The notes beneath the pieces are model-generated. The model ran no database searches. It saw only the letters and a list, made by a program, of their open reading frames with translations, and was not told where the DNA came from. 64,000 nt of DNA, taken from Calliopum simillimum. Lineage: Eukaryota; Arthropoda; Insecta; Diptera; Lauxaniidae. The stretch spans positions 15,219,329 through 15,283,328 of the forward strand of contig OX638369.1 of assembly GCA_951812925.1 (NCBI GenBank), read 5' to 3'. Numbering within the stretch: position 1 is the stretch's first letter; every line of letters begins with the position of its first letter. Shown one piece after another: positions 29,595 to 43,073 of the stretch. The position numbers were made by a program, and so were the translations under genes.

Positions 29595-32500
29595 ATTGAC
29601 TCGACAATATCATCTAAACTATAAGGCATAGGGCAAACTGATACAACAGCTATATAAAGTTGAGAAATTGAGATTTTATTTACGGTATTTTTAAAAAAAT
29701 AATAAGGGGGTTTGAAAAAAGAATTCAATTGTTTTTAAAATTGGAAAAATTTGTTTAAGTATATTCTTTTATAAAACGAGCATTTAAAAATCATTAGGAA
29801 AAGTTACCTAAAATTATCGAATTACAAAGTTTGATGAAAGCCAAAGGTGTCAGCGTAGAACAAAAGTGCGCTTATTTGGACTCCCCTACAACTAACTCAA
29901 AATTTCAATAATTTTAAAAAATTTCTTGGAATTGCAACACTCAAGTTGATGTTCGTTCGAAAAAAAAAAACATAATCCAAAAGCAGAATCAAAGTTTTTC
30001 ATTCACACATGCCAATTCATACTATTCTTACTTCGGATATTTGCTGAAAGGTTCAATAATTTACATTCGATGACTGACAGTTTTACCGCCTACAATAGCA
30101 ATGAAACAAGATTTTTTTATAGAGAATCGCAACACTTGTGGTACCACTCACTGTTAAGGACATATTTCCCAAAAACTCTTTCTACTTTCGTTAGAGAAAT
30201 CAATTTAATAGTTAATGGAAAAATTTCTTAATTCAATAGTATTATAGGTAACACAACATCAATGTCTGAAAATAATTAAAACACAAAATTTGCATTTTTA
30301 AACATCACAACCGGCTATTTCATTTAAATATAATTGTTGTACAAATATGCTGAAAGTACAGTCTTTTAAATTGAAAACTTGTCAGGCAACAAGTGAATTA
30401 ATGAATGGATGAATCACGCATTCAAACCCACCTTAAATCATACATTTTTATGTATGCAGGCTCATGTTGCTGCTGCTCATGCAAAAAAGCAGCAACAACA
30501 CAAAGTTTGGTGGTTGGTATTTAAAAAATTCCATAGCAAAAATAATCGATTTTGCATCACACGCAAAATTGAATGATGACGATATCTACTGAAAAAGATG
30601 TTGATGAACATCATCACAGCCCGACGACGGCATGCAATGTCAGACTTTGGTAATTTGAGCGCAGCTCCAAGTAACCACCACCAAACAACCAACCAGCCAA
30701 CTCATGCAGCAGCAATACAACGAACCACACACAACAACATATCACACCATTGAACTAGACCATGAATTTGTGATGCGTGAAGAGTATGAAACATTTCGAT
30801 TTCTACTGTACAGCCTGTTTTCATTTGCTTTTGCTACTGTTACCGCGCTACCATTTCCATTTTTATTTATAAAAAAACCAATAGAAAATGTTAAAAACCA
30901 ATTGCATTTTCTTTAAATATCAGGTGTTTATTTGATATAAAGGTGTAACCTCTTTAGCATGTCTAGAAAAAATGCTTTTAAAATGTGTTACTTTAAATTG
31001 CTTAAAGTAATGTAAAGGCTGAGGCATTTATGCCATGACAGTGACAACATTTTCGTGGGAGAAACACAGTATCATATATGCGCGGTATCACTTGAAATCT
31101 GGAAATTATTTGAAAATTTCGTTCAAAATAATGCTCCAAAACATGGCTATGTACGAACTTTGTATGTATTTTTTGAAGAAAATACTTGGAAATTGGAATG
31201 TGAATTGACAACACAAGTTATTATCGCTCTGTCCATTACCTCATCAACACGCCACAATTCTTTGCAACTTTGTCTGAGGAGAAATCTGCATGAAGTCACA
31301 GATTATTCGTTTACAAGACTCCATTAACTTATTAGTAAAATAGCCATTCGTTATCACTTCAGCAGCTGGAAAATGACATTGATTTTGCTTAAAAAGTAAT
31401 CTCTCCGATGAATAATATTCCCATTTCAGCGGCTAAAGCTTTATTTGGGCTCGTTAAATCCACCACAAGTATTTGCATGCATCTTAATCGTGTGATGCGT
31501 TTGGTATAACTTTAGACTGATGGCATTATTTTTCCATTTTTCTTCGCTAATGAAGCTTGCAACAGCGTTATGGTCAATGAATCTGATTTTATTGTATAGC
31601 ATATAATGGGTTAAAGCGTTTAAAGACGCGCGCGCTCTTCTTTACTCGTCGCAAAGCATCTTGTTGTCATTTGGTATAACAAGTGATAGTTACATTTGGC
31701 GATGTCTCAGATTGCTGGTGGGGGTCATTAGCGCCAATCGACATGAAAGCAGCAGACATTTGACAAGTCTGTCTGTCTCTCGTTTGTGTTGTCACATTGC
31801 GTACGCAATTTTATGGTAAATTTTAATCGAATTTGCGGCGTCAGATAGTCAGACAGATTGTGGACTTTACAGTTCAACTCAGTTTCTTGTAGCGAAACTG
31901 TAGAAAAAATAGAGTCTCTGACAATTTGAAGTAACACTGTGGCGAATTTCTTAAAAAAATTATCAAGTCAAGCGTGAGAACTTTTCAATTTAAATTGAAT
32001 TGGGGATAAAACATTTAATTTAAAGCAATATTCTCATCACGAGATAGCATACATACAGTTGGTTTAATTGTTTCCGAATTAAAAATTTTTATCTTACAGA
32101 CTGAAACAACTTTTATAGCCATAGAAAAGATACAAAAGACGGATAAGTTCATAAAATATATTATCTTAACTTTGGCTCTTCAAAAAAGTCGCAAAAAAAA
32201 CAAAAAAAAATTTGCAAAAAAAAAATATTCCTTTAATTGTCCTCAAAAAATTTATAAAATTTGAAGTGTGTACTAAATCCGCCACTGCGAATACTTTCAC
32301 TTAAAAATGCCGATAAACATTTTTATAATATAAAGAAATCAATGTACTAAACTATGCAAATTTCAACTTAGCATAACAAGCGGCTAAAAATATGCAATAT
32401 AAGTTTTCAGTATGCATGAGAAACAAAATAAAAGTTCTATCGTAATGCATAACTTTAGGCGCCCATTTAAACTGCGTCTGGCATGGACATGCAATTATTA

Positions 32501-33000
32501 CTTGGGGAAAAAGTTTAAATGCAATTTTCACAAATCTTCTTCCATACAACTTTAGAAATCGTATATTTCATGACAGTCGCATGTAGAGCCTTACAGTGAA
32601 GGAATAAAAAAAATCCGACAAATTACCAGACAAATTCATCTTTTTTTACATCAATTGAGACAGTTTAAAAGCGTGTTGTATATCAAATTTCATTTTATCC
32701 ATTGTGGTCTACATCATTGATTAATTGAAAAAGAAAACATCAAGTGGCAAAGCTACTTAAATAGCACAACTCTCAAGTGTCAATGAACATAGGGTTTTTG
32801 ATACTGTCTGCGTTTCGTTTTTTTTTTTTTTTTACATAATAAAGAAAATGCAAATCTGTGCATTCTTCTCTTTAATAAAACTCCTTTTTTAAAACGACAT
32901 CCAAGGCAAAGTAGACAAACAACAACAATCGGTTGAACTGTCACTTGAGTTGAAAATCAGCTTAAACTGCAATAAGCATTTAATTTCAATGCAACAAAAG
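29595..33000. other. Unassigned DNA without clear genes or repeats
   Basis: Mostly unique-looking AT-rich sequence. The stretches at 30700-31330 and 31400-31950 are less AT-rich and could be conserved non-coding DNA or hold 5' untranslated exons of a neighbouring gene. No ORF is convincing. Confidence 0.35.
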
Positions 33001-33002
33001 CT

Positions 33003-33078
33003 TTTCGAACCCTACATCGAGGGTACAGCGTTTTCACTTTTTCCCGTCGTTTGCAACGCATAGAAGTATAAATCGTAG
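33003..33078 (+). repeat. Decayed DINE-1 5' end fragment
   Basis: CGAACCCTACATCGAGGGTA followed by TTTTTCCCGTCGTTTGCAACGCATAGAAGTATA resembles the 5' end of the DINE-1 copies here (ACCCTACACCCAGGGTATA... TTTGTAACGCAGA). Confidence 0.4.
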
Positions 33079-33084
33079 GTATTA

Positions 33085-33310
33085 GAGCTGGCGGATTCAT
33101 TCCATGTACCCGTTCCCCAGGCTACCCGTTTATGAGAAACGTTTCCGTTTAGCTTTGGAAGCGGGTATGGAGAAACGTTTCTAGAGAAACGGGTTTGAGC
33201 AACGTTACCATCAATTTACAAAAACTATTTTATGACAAGCGATGTAGATTATGAACTAATCGCCCATCTTTTTTTTTTTAATTTCATAAATTTAAATATT
33301 ATGCCAGCTC
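33085..33310. mobile_element. 226 bp MITE, TA target duplication
   Basis: Ends GAGCTGGC and GCCAGCTC are flanked by TA. The interior has repeated GAAACGTTTC and GAAACGGGT words. A related sequence with GAAACGG words and GATTATGAATTAATTTTTTAGG occurs at 59470-59645. Confidence 0.5.
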
Positions 33311-34014
33311 TAGACTCAGGCATAATCCGAAAACCGAAAATTTTTTTGATTTTCGATTAAAATGAAAAGTACGAATATTCCGGAAAAATGTCACTAGGAT
33401 TTTCTTTAGAACTCTTCGAGCACTATCCAGATCTGTAATCAAAACTTTTTTTTTTTGTTAGAAACTTTTTTTTAAAAATTGTTTTTCAGAAATATTTTTT
33501 TACCAAGAAAAATTCAAAAAAAAAAAAAAGTATAAAAAACTCTAGAACTGTTGCTTGTGAGGTCAAAAATTTTATCAGAACTCCTCTACGTGAAGAACTC
33601 TGAAAAAATTTTCAGTTTTCAAAAATCACGGAGCCAATTTCACATGAGTCAGCTCTAGTACTTATGTAAAGGAAAGAATTGCACTATGAACAAAAAAATC
33701 GGTAAAATCGAAAAAACAAAATTTGGTGGACCTTCCATGAAAAATAAACTTCAAGACATGGGCCTGAATCGCCGCATTAGCGAACGTACAACTCGTGACG
33801 TAAAATCTTCTATTTCGTATTGCGATATAAATGCGATTTTACGTCACTAGATGTACGTTCACTGATGCAGCAATTCGACCCCTGATTGATGTCTATATAT
33901 AAATAGGCAAACAAAATCGGTTCAGTCCGTTTGCAAGCCTAAGTCTCATCATATTCGCTTAGTTTTATTTTATTTTTATTGCAATGCTCCTGCATAGAAT
34001 TTTCTTTTTTTTTA

Positions 34015-34370
34015 ATTGGGCGGTGCCACGCCTCTAAATGAAAAAATCGCTCTCACGGCTAAGCCGCTTAATCAATTTTTATGAAATTTGGTATGGAGAT
34101 AGGGTTGACACTAAGGAACAATGTATAACATGACCATTATGTTTTGAAGTGGGCGGTGGTACGCCCCTAAATTAAAAAATCGCTCTCACGGCTAAGCCGC
34201 TTAATCAATTTTTATGAAATTTGGTATGGAGATAGGGTTAGCATTAAGGAACGATAACATGACTATAGTGTTTTTAAGTGCACGGTGCCAAGCCCCTTAA
34301 TGGAAAAAGCTATCTTACGGCTTGACTTAGCCGCTTTATTTATTTTTATGAAATTTAAAATGGAGAAAGC
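34015..34370. repeat. Three tandem units of about 130 bp
   Basis: Each unit has GGGCGGTGCCACGCCYCTAAAT, ATCGCTCTCACGGCTAAGCCG and TTTTTATGAAATTTGGTATGG words, starting near 34018, 34151 and 34280. The third is more diverged. The CCACGCCC motif and the layout resemble internal monomers of DINE-type elements, but no ends were found. Confidence 0.6.
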
Positions 34371-34700
34371 ATTTGCGCTCTTAGCCCCGATCGTAACCGG
34401 TGCTCGCCGTGTCGAACTCTCCTAAACGTAATACCGACTAAAACAATTCCTCCTCATCGGGCATACCTCCCCCTGGGAAACCGTTTTTTGGTATTGTATC
34501 AGAGGGGTTCCCTTTACGTCATTTAATGCCATCCCTTCATTTGCCTACGTTGGTCTTCAGCTTTATTTCTTCTGCAAGAGAGAGGAGCTGAGTAGTGCTT
34601 CAGCAGCCCTCGGCAACTTCTTTATTTTCTTCTTTAGTAAAGGAGGGAAATCTGGAGGGGAGCAACCGCTTCAGGACTTGGGCTGGGACATGGACTAAAT
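34371..34700. other. Unclassified GC-richer fragment
   Basis: Distinctly less AT-rich than its flanks, with words such as CGTGTCGAACTCTCCTAAACG and TACCTCCCCCTGGGAAACCG. Likely a relic of an interspersed element; the family is not recognised. Confidence 0.3.
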
Positions 34701-35950
34701 CTTGGTTTTGTGAATGAAAAATAGACAGTTTTGCTCATAATATTTGAGCTAGAACACCATCAAAAATTTAATTTTCTTTTTTTATACGAAAAAAAAAAAA
34801 ACATTTTTCATTATTCTATACATATAAATTTTATAAGCAAGTCTTTTCTGAATCATGCAAAATATGAGTTGGAATTCATTTCATACGTGATGTGAGAACT
34901 ATTAAACTACACATAATGCAACAAAAATGAATTTAAAGCTTTTATCACTGAACTACTAAGAACGCAGAATGAAAATAACTACATCGGATGTGCTGAAAAT
35001 CATGCTAATATGTAAGAAGAAATGGTCGAGGAAAAAATTTACTTACTCGTGCATAATTGTATTGAAAATTTTGCAGAATATAAAATTGAACATTATTTAA
35101 AATCATCCTCCAAATTTTCTAACAAATCTCAAATAGTCGCATATATGTCATAACCAGAGCAGATCGAAGAACTTTCGAAATATTCAAAAAAATTCAGCAT
35201 TTGTTGTGGTTTATTGATAGGAGAAGACTGGGTTCCCAGGCTGGAGTTATTGTGACGCTTGAAATCATAAGCATTGATAAAATTGTCAAAAAAAAAAAAA
35301 TTGCTTTTTCGTTGAATTTTTGCGTCTTTATTTGCAATCTAAGATGCCCAATCTTCCGAAAAAGAAAAAAAAAAACATATACTCGTAGTAATATAACTCC
35401 GCAAATCAAAAGTTATAATCAATTTTAAATATTAAAAAAGAAATAATCATAATCATTTGAGGTCATTTTAATATTACTGCTTATTGTTACAAAATTGTTT
35501 TGGAAATTTTAACCTACTGACGCGTGACGACCATGTGCTACGTTTTAAAATTCGACACGATTTTGTTTATTTTGAAACTCAACAGTATCTGATGCTTTTA
35601 AACGTTCATTGAACTTTAATTTGCAAAAAAAAAAAAAAAATCGCTGCAAAATATAACAAATCAGATTGTTTGCTTACGCATGTTACTCATTTGAAGTACA
35701 TTGTGATTAACTCTTAATTGTTCTTGATTTTGAGCAGGATGATTGATATTTAAACAAAAATTATTCTTCAAAGGCAGAATATTTCGACGATTTTCTCCAC
35801 ACTGGAAAAATGTTTGAATAACAACGATTTTAAAGATAAATAATTTTATTTTCTTTATAAATAAATTTTATAATTTTGGAGGATTAAAAAAAAAACGAAA
35901 TCTCCAAAAATAAGTAACTCATTTTTCTGAACAATGGATGAGAAAATTTG
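34701..35950. other. Unassigned AT-rich DNA
   Basis: Homopolymer A/T tracts and no supported gene. Confidence 0.35.
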
Positions 35951-36170
35951 TATACCCCTTACCCAGGGTTTAATCAGTTTGTCCTTTCGTTTTCAACGCA
36001 ATGAAGAAAGCGTATAAGGTATGGAAAAGTATATAGTATATTCTTTATCAACGTCATATGCTGAGTTGATATAGTCCGTCTGCCTGTCTGTCCGTGGAAA
36101 TATTTTTTACGGGAAAACTAAGCAAGATAGTTCGATGAAATGTTGCACACATTTAGTCAACGGACATGTA
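35951..36170 (+). repeat. Decayed DINE-1 copy (5' part only)
   Basis: TATACCCCTTACCCAGGGTT, then TTTGTCCTTTCGTTTTCAACGCA, ATCAACGTCATATGCTGAG and GTCCGTCTGCCTGTCTGTCCG follow the order of a DINE-1 5' end. No tandem monomers or 3' end follow. Confidence 0.6.
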
Positions 36171-36380
36171 CAGTAAAAATTTTAGGTTAATTTTAAAACC
36201 AAAAAGTATTTATATAGAACAATGCCAAAAAAAGTATTAATTTTAAACTATTTTGGAATAAATTTTATACTTTTTTGGAATAAATTTCATAATTCATAGG
36301 AATAAATTTCAAACTTTTTGGAAAAAAATTGGAATTTAATACCAAAAAAGTTTAAAATCAATACTAAAGGGAATCAAAAG
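36171..36380. repeat. Short AT-rich tandem repeat
   Basis: Several forms of TTTTGGAATAAATTT(T/C)ATA separated by 25-35 bp, in direct and partly inverted order. Confidence 0.4.
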
Positions 36381-37860
36381 TATGAAAAGTAAACTATAAT
36401 TTTTTAGTGTGTGCCTGCCGCACATACAATCTTGCTCGGCTAACAAAGTAAAAAAGTAGAGAGAAAAAAATGTTTGAGATCTTGATAACTTGTTTTGGTC
36501 ATTCAGCGTTCGCTGATTCTGAGTCTGGCAACCGTTTTTTTCTATCAAGTCTGTGATTTGAGTTATACTTGCTTTAAAGTGAAGAAAACGATTTTTCCAG
36601 ACGTATGGCGAATATCCAGGAGGTAGGGTAATTCAGTTTTGCCAACAGCATCGGATAGCCATAACCTTCCTTAATAAACCTTACTTTTAAGCTTTTCTAA
36701 TGTTTTTCGAGATATCATCAACTATATACAAATTTAATTTAGTACTTTAAATACATGCAGTTGTAATACCATTAGTTCAATAAAATATATCTCAGAAAGT
36801 AGTGATCAAATTGGAAAAGTAAAAAGTTTTGATTTAATGAGGTAGATTAAAGTTCTTCAATGCCGTTTTAAAAATGCCGCACGAAATCATAAAACTTATG
36901 AGGTACCTCTCGAGCATTTCTGATCTATGTAGTTACCCACTTTGGCTACCAGATAAAAACGAATTACATTTAAATATATTTACAAAGTACTTGAGAAACC
37001 CCATTCATTGAAGTACATGAAGACATTCAAGTACAAATATTGCAAAATAATATGATTGACATTTGCAATAAGAATTTCTTATCGGTAAAAGTTTTAAATG
37101 CGGCAGAAATAAAAAGAGGCAAGGCAACCGGATAAAGCTTCCGGCGATTTAAAAAAATAAAAAATAAAAATTGCGTTAAAAATTTAATAAATTTACAGAA
37201 AGAAACAACAAACATTTGCCTTAATAACAATAAAAAATCATACGCAAAGGAATTTGTAATACGATAAGAAAATCGAATTGAATCGAATCGAGGGAGTAAA
37301 AAAAAAAACAACAACATCATTACATTACGTGTAGGGAAATGTATTTCATGCCGTCAGCCAGATATTTAAGTTACTCACCATGTGAAAGGAATGCTAGCGA
37401 ACTATGTAATATTTTTGCAAAATACCACAATTCCACAACATACCATAACAATAACGCAGCAAATGTCTGTTTTCAATCCCATCCAACCCAGCCAGCTTCT
37501 CTTTTGTTAAATAAATTGCGTTTAATCAACTTCAATTCTGATGAATCGACCAACTCAAATGAAGTCATATGGGTCTTGAAGCGAATAAAATTGCATTTCT
37601 TTACATTAAAATGCAACTTTATAAATAAAACAATTAAAAAAATACAAAAAAAAAAACATATTGATAACATTAAATGTTTGTATGTACGAGTATCATTGCC
37701 AAGAAATAATGGGAAAATTATAACACACACCAGCATTTGATAAATTTTATTCAATGGTTTGTAAAGAAAAGCATTTTTAATTGACATAGTTATCTTATTT
37801 ATTCGCCCCTCAGAGGGCCGAAGGTTAAAAAAATGCGGGGTTAGCCAAATTGGCATACAA
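36381..37860. other. Unassigned AT-rich DNA
   Basis: Overlapping ORFs on both strands around 37339-37860 have no recognisable domain and look like chance reading through A/T-rich DNA. Confidence 0.35.
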
Positions 37861-38430
37861 AGGAAATTTTCACAGACTTCCGATTAATTTTTCTATCCAA
37901 CATTTTTCTTGAAATTTTCAAGAGGATTCCCATACAAAATTTGCATAAACTGGACTCTCACTACCCCCAAACTGCACATAGGGTGGTAGCATATGTTCAC
38001 CGATTCCCATTATTTCCTACTTAATACATTTCTTCAGCATATCTACTCTTGTGTATATACCACCTAGGGTGGAACCACATACAGAATTTACCATATGGGC
38101 AAATCCGAAAAAAGGTCAACCAAGAGAAAAATTATAAAGTTGCCGTAAAAGCGCATTTTACCACTAGGTGAGTGGTATTGCCCACTAAATAACTAAAGGT
38201 TTTTAATATGCTTTCTAAGGGTTCAATCCCCATTCCGAGTTTCCTAAAAATTGGTCCACCGGTTTAGCCGCGGAAATGCATTTCGCATTTAAAGGCGTCG
38301 AACTGGCAGCTACATAACAAAAAGTCTTTAATAACGTTGAATTCCAAATTTCATAAAAATCGATGCAGTGGTTGAGCTGCAACAGCGTATTTTTACCGTG
38401 AGATGCAGTGCCAAGAAAAAATTTTACTTT
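37861..38430. repeat. Probable decayed interspersed repeat
   Basis: Two related units near 38235 and 38340 carry TTCCTAAAAATTGGTCCACCGGTTTAGC / TTTCATAAAAATCGATGCAGTGGTTGAGC. The upstream words AGGGTGGTAGC and AGGGTGGAACC also recur. This style is common in internal parts of non-autonomous Helitron-like elements. Confidence 0.35.
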
Positions 38431-38700
38431 TGTGTGCACTGTACTTCTTTACAACCTTTTCCACAAATAAATTAAGCGAATATAATGTGCTTAAGTTAGT
38501 TGGAAAGGGGCTGCATCAATTTTCGATAGCCTATGTATAGATATAAAGTAAAAATTGTAACGTTCGCAACGTAACGTGCGCAACACACAAAAGTTAAATT
38601 TTTGTACGATCGAAGGACTCTTTGATTCCCTCAAAAGCAGTTTCGATATGCTCAAATATTCTTCTTTCTTTGGAGGATTTTGTTTTTTTTTTCGTTTATA

Positions 38701-39578
38701 GGGTAAGGGAGGGAAATATGGACCACCCATCTTTCTTTTTTAAATAAAACCCAAAATACATAAAATAAAACAATTAATTTTATGTCATTCAGTAAAGGAA
38801 ACAATTTGCCTTTATTCTGATGCACTTTTAGATAAATATCTCATCAGGATAAAGAAAAAAAATTAAAAAACTGAAAATACTCAAAATGAAGATTAAAAAA
38901 AAGTGTAGTGTAATATGAACCATATAGTCCATTTGGTACAAAAGTTGCATATAAAATGTCACTTCCACATACGCCATATTTTTCATGACTCCAAGAACGT
39001 CAGATTACACATTTAACCCAAAATTCGCCACGGCGTTCTTCTGAGTAAAAGGTATTACATTATATGCATTTTTTATCATTTTTTTCCTTTGTAGTAAACG
39101 AATTACATATAATGACCATCAGACGCGTCATGAAACTGCAACTAGATTTCCCATCTGAAAAAGATGATAAATACATTTGTTTTTGAGGTTTCTTCCTTTG
39201 GTGGTCCATATTACCCACAGCACGTGTTGGTGAAATAAATGGTTTTTTTATCAAAAACTCTTTTGGTTAATGAACTTATTTGTGCTAATTAATTATAAAT
39301 GGTATTCACTGACTTTATATAATTAACCATTTATTTCAAAACGCGATGTCTTCAAAGTGAAATAATGAAATATAGAAAAAAATTATCACTGACCTATTTT
39401 TTAGAAAAAACAACTTTACAGAAACATGCGACTTCACCGAACGCTAAAATCGCCCTATTATAAGCTTTAGGTATTAGCGTTAAGTTTGAACATAAATAAC
39501 GGTAAATCCTATGTATGCAGTGGGAAATAACCGTGTGGTCCATATTACCCGCGTAGTCCATATTTCCCTCCCTTACCC
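38701..39578. mobile_element. 878 bp non-autonomous DNA element, TA target duplication
   Basis: Ends GGGTAAGGGAGGGAAATATG and CATATTTCCCTCCCTTACCC (about 24 bp inverted repeats) are flanked by TA (38699-38700, 39579-39580). Words related to GTCCATATTACCC recur inside (38931, 39206, 39540). No ORF of note. Confidence 0.75.
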
Positions 39579-39579
39579 T

Positions 39580-40650
39580 ACTGGAAACTTCGCAAAAAAT
39601 TTTGAAAATGTACATTGATCTCCACAACGACTTCTGTTTTTTGTAACGTGCGAACAGCACTTTATGCACGATTATATTGTAACTGATACAAGCTAGGAAA
39701 TATTTTTAAATGCCTTCTGAAAGTTCTCTCAAAGGGTAACAAACCACTGCAGGTAAATTAAGAATTTAACATTCAGAGCGCCTTCAGGATTTAAAAATAT
39801 GCGTACAAATGTAACCTTTGCAACGGAGGATTAGCCCATATATCATGTTTTAAGTAATGAAAATGGAGAAAAAATTCCTGACCCGATATTTTACTTGCTC
39901 TAATATTTTTCTCCAAGAAGTCTACACGTAGAAAAAAATTAGTATGTACGTACTTCTTTATTTTTTATAAATCTTACCAGAATTTACCTTACAATTCAGA
40001 AGTTTCGAATGAACTGATGATTGATGTGATATTTACCATAGTGTTAAGTTAAAAAAAAAATAAAAATAACTAGACAAAAAAAAAAAAAATGACCGCACTA
40101 GGATTCCAACTGTGGTCCGTTCGCGTGATAGATAGAAATCTGCACTACTTTCTCATATGATGAAGAGGTATAAAATTTCGTATATTAAGCAAATGTCTGT
40201 CCACACATAAATATTTTTACTGGAATTTTTTCCATGAGGGTGTAAGTGAAAAAAAAAATAGCTTTTACTAGAACTAAATATAAACTAAATGGTTACACAT
40301 TTTTTAGCTGAAAGTTTAATTTATTCTACATATAGTAAAATGTAGGCAATTTGAAGTAAATATTTTATCATTTCTCTATATTTTATTTGTAAATATTACT
40401 TTACGGAACCATCAAATAGTTCATAAGGTAATTTATGTTTGAAATTTATTGTTTACGAATTTAATGTTTTTCCTACCCGAGTGGAGTAAAAATTATGTCG
40501 CGGATTTTTCTCTGTGTACCCCATATCGCTTCTTCCGTCGGGAGACTGCACTCGCATTTTTTTTATTTTTTTTTTTTCAGGGATACTCACAAAACTAAAC
40601 TAGGAGTCTTTACTTAAATCGAAAAGTCGTGCACTTTGTCATAGCTCCGG
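39580..40650. other. Unassigned AT-rich DNA
   Basis: No supported gene; poly-A tracts near 40080. Confidence 0.35.
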
Positions 40651-40659
40651 TTTGTTCAA

Positions 40660-41425
40660 AACCATAGTAGTTTTGGTCTTGGTCTTAATTATGGTGACTG
40701 GGTCCCTACCACATTTTTATACCCCACTCCCAGGGTATATTCACTTGATCCTTCATTTTGTAACGCAGAAAAGGAGGCGTGGCAGATATAGAAAAGTATA
40801 TATATTCTTGATCAGCGTCACCTCTTGAGTCGATATAGACATGTCCGTCTGTCTGGCTGGCTGGGTGGCTGGTTGTGCGTGAAAATACATTTTCTGGGAA
40901 AACTGACCAAGATAGTGCAATGAAATTTGGTACCGTCGTCAAAGTTAGCTCGTGGGATTGAAAATGAACGAAATCGGTCAACGAACACGCCTATTGCCCA
41001 TACAAAAAATATATTCAAAATGCAACTTTAGGAGTATTTTTCACGACAATGCAACCAAAATGCACATAAATACTGTGAATTGTAAGCGCAAGCTCTGAAA
41101 AAAAACTAGGCGATTTCAGACAAGAGGGCGTGGCACCTCCCATATAAGCAAAATTTTCAATATACTGCAGTATAGAATATTTAATGTTTGGCCAGGAAAA
41201 AAGTTACAAACTTACTAGTTAATTCTAGTTTTGGTCGTGGTGCTGATCTTGTTCTTGGTCGTTGTCTTTATCTTGGTCTTGGTCTTGACCTTAGTGTTCG
41301 TCTTGTTCTTAGTTTTGGTCTTGTTTTTCGTCGTGGTGGTGGTCTTATTTTTGGTTTTGGTCTTAGTCTAAGTGTTGGTCTAAGTCTTGATCTAGTGGTT
41401 GATCTTGGTGGTGTTCTCTGTCTTG
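40660..41425. repeat. Imperfect TTGGTC minisatellite split by a DINE-1 copy
   Basis: TTTGGTCTTGGTCTT at 40670-40685 resumes at 41223-41425 as about 30 imperfect TTGGTC/TTGGTG/TTAGTC hexamers. The DINE-1 copy at 40718-41218 interrupts it. Confidence 0.7.
40718..41218 (+). mobile_element. DINE-1-like element, short plus-strand copy (copy D)
   Basis: Starts TATACCCCACTCCCAGGGTA and continues through CTTGATCAGCGTCACCTC, GTCCGTCTGTCTGGCTGGCT and a single monomer with GAGGGCGTGGCACCTCCCAT. It ends in an imperfect hairpin and TTACTAG. One monomer instead of three or four shows that the array length varies. Confidence 0.8.
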
Positions 41426-41429
41426 GTTA

Positions 41430-43070
41430 TTAACGCAATTTAATTTTATGCAAATCAACTGAAATCTTATTGTATTCAGAGTCAACAAAGAAAGTGATGG
41501 AAAAATTACATACACATGCACAAAAGACAACGTAAGAGTAAAATGTGAATGACATTAATGTAGCATGAGCATTTTTGATAGAATTCTTTTGTTTCCACTT
41601 ATCTACCATGTACCTTTTGAGGACTTTTTCTTTACTGAAAAATGAAACGCTGCATTATTTACAATCACTAAAGTACCGAATGACGTTGATGTGAGATAAA
41701 AGGGAAATCATTAAAAACGATGTTTACAACAGAGTTGCACACTTAACGGTACATATTACGTCAGAGCGAGACTTGCAACACAAATAATGCAAATAGTGCC
41801 ATTGTGCAATATAGTGATATGGAGACTTGCGAGAACGAAGCTGTGTGTGTTGACAGTAAACAAATATGTGCATATGTATGTGCTATTTATGTGAATGTGC
41901 AGACGGATTATAAGGGTTAAAGTTCAACTGAAGTAGTGTCAAAACAAAAGACAAACAGAATTAATACATTGACTGTCATACCTTTTGAATAATATAATTT
42001 TGAACTAATTCTTGAAAGAAAACTTAAAATTTTTTACTTTCGATTATATTTTATCGAAAAATAAAAACAAAGGTTATCACTATTCTTATTAAACGCAATA
42101 TAATTTTTAAATTTTCTCCACTTTTCAATTACTTTTGAGACAAGCACGGACAAACGAATAGAAAATTGAACAAACATCAACGAAGAACAAACCATTTTAA
42201 TATAATTTCACAAGCTTTTCCCACTTTATAAGACCAGATCTACCCAATTTCAAATATTTGTTTTCTCAATTATTTTCGAAACAAAGAAATGGTGGACAAT
42301 AAAAAAATTGGACATGAACGTTAATTCGATGGATGAACGATTGCAATATAATTCCTCCATTTTCCCCACTTTTAAGGATCATGGATATTTTTGGATGGAT
42401 AATCGAACACAATAAAATTGTTTCATGTGCTCCAATTTTTAAAGATAGCTGTTACTCAAAAACTTATTTATTAAATAGTTCTTCAAACTGAATAAGTATA
42501 AAGAAACATGAATGTTCAACGGACAAATGTGTTCTACACAATTTTTCTTTTGAACTAATTGTGGTTGAAGAAAAATTAAGAGCGTACAATAATTTGTCCT
42601 ACCTTTTTTACTATGTTAGAAATGGAGCACGACATTGAATTATACACCAATAGAAAGGTATTTGTGAGAAATGTCCACAAAGTTAAAATATTTTGTCATT
42701 AAAATTAATGCAAATTTTTCAATATTAACAACGACAAAATACGCGGTCACACAGAGGTGAAAAGAGGATACAGCACAAAGAGAAAGGCAAAAAGCTGACT
42801 GACACTGACTTTATGTTTTTTGTTTTCTTTTCGTTTCACATTTGTCATATACCAGGGACGATAAATAAGCTTTTTTATTTTGTCGTAAATTTCGTTACGA
42901 ACTCGTTCAGAAAATTCGTAACGAATTCGTGTCAACCCTCTCATACAAAATTCGTAACGATTTCGGTACCGAAAGAATTTTCTTATCGAATTCGGAACCT
43001 TTGGTTTGCTGCGATATTATGTTGTTTGAACTAAAGGGAGACAAGAAAATAAAATTACTGGACAAACTTT
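41430..43070. other. Unassigned AT-rich DNA
   Basis: No supported gene. At 42880-43000 there are several TTCGTAACGAATTCG-like words in both orientations, probably a small decayed repeat. Confidence 0.35.
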
Positions 43071-43073
43071 GTA

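Noticed and set aside
31055..31327. 90-codon plus-strand open frame
   Set aside because: No motif, no intron context, and composition consistent with chance.
37339..37856. Overlapping open frames on both strands (133 and 127 codons)
   Set aside because: They overlap antisense, have biased low-complexity composition and no motif; probably chance.
41188..41433. 81-codon frame of LVLGLGL type
   Set aside because: Translation of the TTGGTC minisatellite.
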